Shown here: one piece after another, positions 63,692 through 64,000 of the stretch
Layout: every line of letters starts with the position of its first letter
How positions within the stretch are numbered: position 1 is the first letter of the stretch
Origin: Paenibacillus foliorum
GTDB taxonomy: Bacteria; Bacillota; Bacilli; Paenibacillales; NBRC-103111
Assembly (NCBI RefSeq): GCF_013141765.1
Contig: NZ_WHOD01000082.1
Location: forward strand, 62,001 to 126,000
Length of the DNA: 64,000 nucleotides
Direction of reading: 5' to 3'
Notes under the pieces: model-generated
The model's database searches: none
What the model was told of the DNA's origin: nothing
What the model saw: the letters and a program-made list of their open reading frames with translations, nothing else
Position numbers and translations under genes: made by a program

Positions 63692-64000
63692 TTAATTGTA
63701 AAGAAGCGGCTTAATCTGATCGGAATCGATGTTAGTCTTATCATACCAGTGGAAGCCCGTATCAATGTTTTTCTTCACCGATTCTCCCTTGATGGCTTGC
63801 ACAGCCGCTTTTACAGACCAGTAACCAATACCTATCGGATCCTGAGTGATCGCTCCGGCCATCTTGCCACTGCGAACTGCGTCGATTTGTTGTTTACCGG
63901 AGTCATAGCCGACAACAATTATTTTGTCCTTCTTCGATTCTGTCACTGCATTAAGAACGCCGATAGCTGAGCCCTCATTGGCACCGAAAAATCCTTTAAC
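63692..64000 (-). CDS. Sugar-binding protein, C-terminal part (cut by window edge)
   Basis: 103 codons open to the window edge, running KGFFGANEGSAIGVLNAVTES, IIVVGYDSGKQQIDAVRSG, AGAITQDPIGIGYWSVKAAVQAIKG and a short tail. This is the C-terminal lobe of an RbsB-like type I periplasmic binding protein; the 5' part lies beyond 64000. Similar in sequence pattern to the complete binding protein at 59139-60110. Confidence 0.88.
   Translation of the reverse strand, partial: VKGFFGANEGSAIGVLNAVTESKKDKIIVVGYDSGKQQIDAVRSGKMAGAITQDPIGIGYWSVKAAVQAIKGESVKKNIDTGFHWYDKTNIDSDQIKPLLYN

Overview
The window looks like chromosomal DNA of a Paenibacillus-type, spore-forming Firmicute. The evidence is strong GGAGG ribosome binding sites, YunB and a LytH-like M23 peptidase (sporulation proteins), YesM/YesN-type two-component genes, very large membrane-bound AraC-type regulators placed beside LplB/LplC-type sugar permeases, and a wealth of carbohydrate-uptake genes. 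No tRNA, rRNA, CRISPR array, prophage or intact insertion sequence was seen.

Layout. 0-5 kb: lipA, then larB and larC for the nickel-pincer cofactor. The C-terminal domain of LarC is encoded as a separate convergent gene. An M23 peptidase follows. 5-13 kb: a kinase-fold phosphotransferase, a methyltransferase, yunB, an alpha/beta hydrolase, a three-gene ABC-2 exporter and an MFS pump. 13-17 kb is degraded: a palindrome array, a broken AraC-type regulator, doxX, a possible group II intron remnant and a detached regulator 5' end. 17-25 kb: oligosaccharide importer module 1 (oxidoreductase, binding protein, two permeases, membrane AraC regulator). 25-28.6 kb: lactonase, a Ser-Gln-repeat membrane protein, clpP and an ECF sigma factor. 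28.7-38 kb: module 2, a pectin-oligomer locus with a PL22 oligogalacturonate lyase, a lyase-like protein, an importer and its AraC regulator. 38-39 kb: a PD-(D/E)XK nuclease-like gene behind a leader terminator, then a second palindrome array.

39.3-58.5 kb is the most interesting part. A LacI regulator has matching operators at three promoters. The genes are two PTP-like phytase (inositol phosphate phosphatase) paralogues without signal peptides, three tandem lipoprotein binding proteins with one AfuBC/FbpBC-type importer, two IolE/IolI-like TIM-barrel proteins, a chemoreceptor, a sulfatase-fold hydrolase, a metallophosphoesterase, MgtC, a HAD phosphatase and an inositol-monophosphatase-family enzyme. 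I infer a route for sensing, importing and dephosphorylating inside the cell a phosphorylated polyol, most likely an inositol phosphate. The substrate is not proven.

58.8-59.0 kb holds a third palindrome array. 59.1-64 kb is an RbsB-like binding protein with a YesMN-type two-component system and the end of another binding-protein gene cut by the window edge.

A second unusual signal is non-coding. Three arrays of four 23-bp imperfect palindromes (13.37, 38.83 and 58.82 kb) share nearly the same spacing (50-52, 61-63, 50-52 bp) although each array uses a different palindrome sequence.
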